6,644 bases of DNA from NCBI GenBank assembly GCA_905204385.1, contig CAJKZL010000171.1, positions 1-6,644 on the forward strand. The letters are read 5' to 3'. Below, one piece after another: positions 5,576-6,644 of the stretch. This DNA comes from an uncultured Odoribacter sp. GTDB lineage: Bacteria; Bacteroidota; Bacteroidia; Bacteroidales; Marinifilaceae. How positions within the stretch are numbered: position 1 is the stretch's first letter; each line of letters starts with the position of its first letter. Position numbers and translations under genes: made by a program. The notes under the pieces were generated by a model. It saw only the letters and a list, made by a program, of their open reading frames with translations. It ran no database searches and was not told the origin of the DNA.

Positions 5576-6644
5576 CTACACTTCCTCGCATATCCGCATT
5601 TCCATTCCCTTATAAACCACTACGATTTTATGCAGACGGGTGTTGCCCACGGCTCGTTTCACTGTGTCGGCAGCGGCATAGCGGTCGGCTTGGGCGATGG
5701 CTTTCCGGCGGAGTTCCTCGACCCGGTTTTCCGGATCGCGGTATTTGGCATACTTCAGTTCCACGATATAGCTATGTGTCATGTCCGGGTAAATTTCCAG
5801 CAGAGGGCAAAGGAAAATATCGGCATAGCCGGCCTGGGTGTCCTGTTCCGAAATGGGAAGGTAGAAGCGGTTTTGTGCCGTCATGGCTAAGGTGAAGCCG
5901 TGGACAAAAAATTCACCTTTTTGTTTGTCGCGTTGTGAGGCGTACCGTTTGAGGCAGTCGGCAATATACCCGAAATAGGCCTGCCAGTCGCCCTCATAAG
6001 CGAGGCGACCGGAGAGTTCGTTTTTTTCATAACTGCTGAAGCTGAGATCGGCTTCGTTATAGGTGTTGAGTAGATACGTATAAAGTTGTTCCTGGACGAC
6101 TTGATTGGGGATGGTCAGTTTAGTCTTACCTTCGTGCAACCCGCTGATGGTAAGCATTCCGAAATAGTAGAGGAGGCTGACAAAATTATCCGGATCGGTG
6201 ATACTGACGGCCGGAAAGCTTTCCTTGAGGGTATCGGTAATAAAACCGTTGCTGACCAATGTCTGGATGATGGAGGCGTCGTGAGCAAACTCTTTATCCT
6301 TGCGGATGAGCATACGCAGCTTCTCGTAGTCGATGCGGATGTTACTCTCTATCATGTTCTGAGGCGCTTTGCCGTGCATGATGTAATTTTTGACGAAGTA
6401 GAGCACCATATTGGAGTTGAACATAGTGGTTTCGCCATAGCATTCCTGCGCAAAGCAGTAATTGTCGTACCAGGGCCTCATGATTTCCAGCAGTTCGTCG
6501 ACGGTATGCTTAAAGGGACTGTTTGTCGAATAGTAAGTCAGCATTTCACGCACTTCCTTTTCCGTGAAACCCATCATTTCGTTAAAATCCGGAGAGAGGG
6601 AATAGTTGGTTCCGATGTTGAATCCACTGGTGAGGTCGTCCATC
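5576..6644 (-). CDS. AAA-ATPase-like / PD-(D/E)XK nuclease family protein, partial (5' end outside the window)
   Basis: The C-terminal 355 or more residues of a protein of the AAA-ATPase-like (PF09820-type) plus PD-(D/E)XK (PF08011/DUF1703-type) family, numbered here from the methionine encoded at 6641-6643. That methionine is internal: MDDLTSGFNI...FNEMMGFTEKEVREML is the conserved stretch that normally follows the P-loop and Walker B part, so roughly 150-200 N-terminal residues with the ATP-binding motifs lie beyond the right edge. The middle (50-240) carries family features such as RPWYDNYCF and NSNMVLYFVKNY. The C-terminal nuclease-like fold shows E244, D275 (GYADIFL), E295 and K297 (VELKYAK), and Q318 (AQADRY), so the PD-(D/E)XK core appears intact. 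Members occur in many copies in gut Bacteroidales and have no firmly established role; nuclease activity is an inference from the motif. The frame is uninterrupted, giving no sign of a pseudogene. Confidence 0.88.
   Translation of the reverse strand, partial: MDDLTSGFNIGTNYSLSPDFNEMMGFTEKEVREMLTYYSTNSPFKHTVDELLEIMRPWYDNYCFAQECYGETTMFNSNMVLYFVKNYIMHGKAPQNMIESNIRIDYEKLRMLIRKDKEFAHDASIIQTLVSNGFITDTLKESFPAVSITDPDNFVSLLYYFGMLTISGLHEGKTKLTIPNQVVQEQLYTYLLNTYNEADLSFSSYEKNELSGRLAYEGDWQAYFGYIADCLKRYASQRDKQKGEFFVHGFTLAMTAQNRFYLPISEQDTQAGYADIFLCPLLEIYPDMTHSYIVELKYAKYRDPENRVEELRRKAIAQADRYAAADTVKRAVGNTRLHKIVVVYKGMEMRICEEV

Noticed and set aside
1..6644. CRISPR array, tRNA/rRNA, insertion sequence, phage or toxin-antitoxin cassette
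   Set aside because: No regularly spaced repeats, tRNA-like cloverleaf, transposase, integrase or paired small toxin/antitoxin genes were seen on either strand. The PIN domain belongs to a large PhoH fusion, not a VapC-type toxin.

Overview
The window looks like ordinary chromosomal sequence from a member of the Bacteroidota, most likely the order Bacteroidales. Four things point there. The signal peptidase I C-terminus has the Bacteroidota style of sequence. A DUF4153 membrane protein and an AAA-ATPase-like/PD-(D/E)XK protein are present, both common in gut Bacteroidales. Several gene starts are preceded by TAnnTTTG-type -7 boxes. Clear Shine-Dalgarno sequences are missing before the ATGs. 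The Ndk protein is of the general 'KPDAV...HASDSDENA' type, which as I recall differs from the divergent Ndk of Bacteroides itself, so another Bacteroidales genus is likely. This placement is inference from recall, not from a search.

Layout, left to right. (1) The 3' end of lepB (signal peptidase I, + strand) runs off the left edge and is followed by a long structured hairpin that probably acts as a terminator. (2) A complete PIN-PhoH ATPase gene (+) has its own candidate promoter. (3) ndk (nucleoside diphosphate kinase, - strand) converges on phoH. (4) A 201-bp divergent intergenic region separates ndk from a rightward pair: a DJ-1/PfpI-family gene followed 37 bp later by a DUF4153 membrane protein gene. 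The pair ends in a hairpin terminator. (5) Two leftward genes close the window: a 167-aa protein I do not recognise, with a good -7 promoter box, and the C-terminal two thirds or so of an AAA-ATPase-like/PD-(D/E)XK protein cut by the right edge.

The genes do not form one pathway. They are a mix of housekeeping functions: protein export (LepB), RNA-related ATPase/nuclease (PIN-PhoH), nucleotide balance (Ndk) and stress or repair of damaged molecules (DJ-1). Two poorly characterised proteins and an accessory-type ATPase/nuclease sit at the right end. The only likely multi-gene transcript is DJ-1 plus DUF4153.

I found no CRISPR array, tRNA, rRNA, insertion sequence, phage gene or defence cassette that the sequence supports. 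The most interesting items are the unrecognised 167-aa gene, the AAA/PD-(D/E)XK protein, an inverted repeat that encodes the C-terminal tail of Ndk, and a perfect hairpin inside the DUF4153 gene exactly where the membrane part ends.
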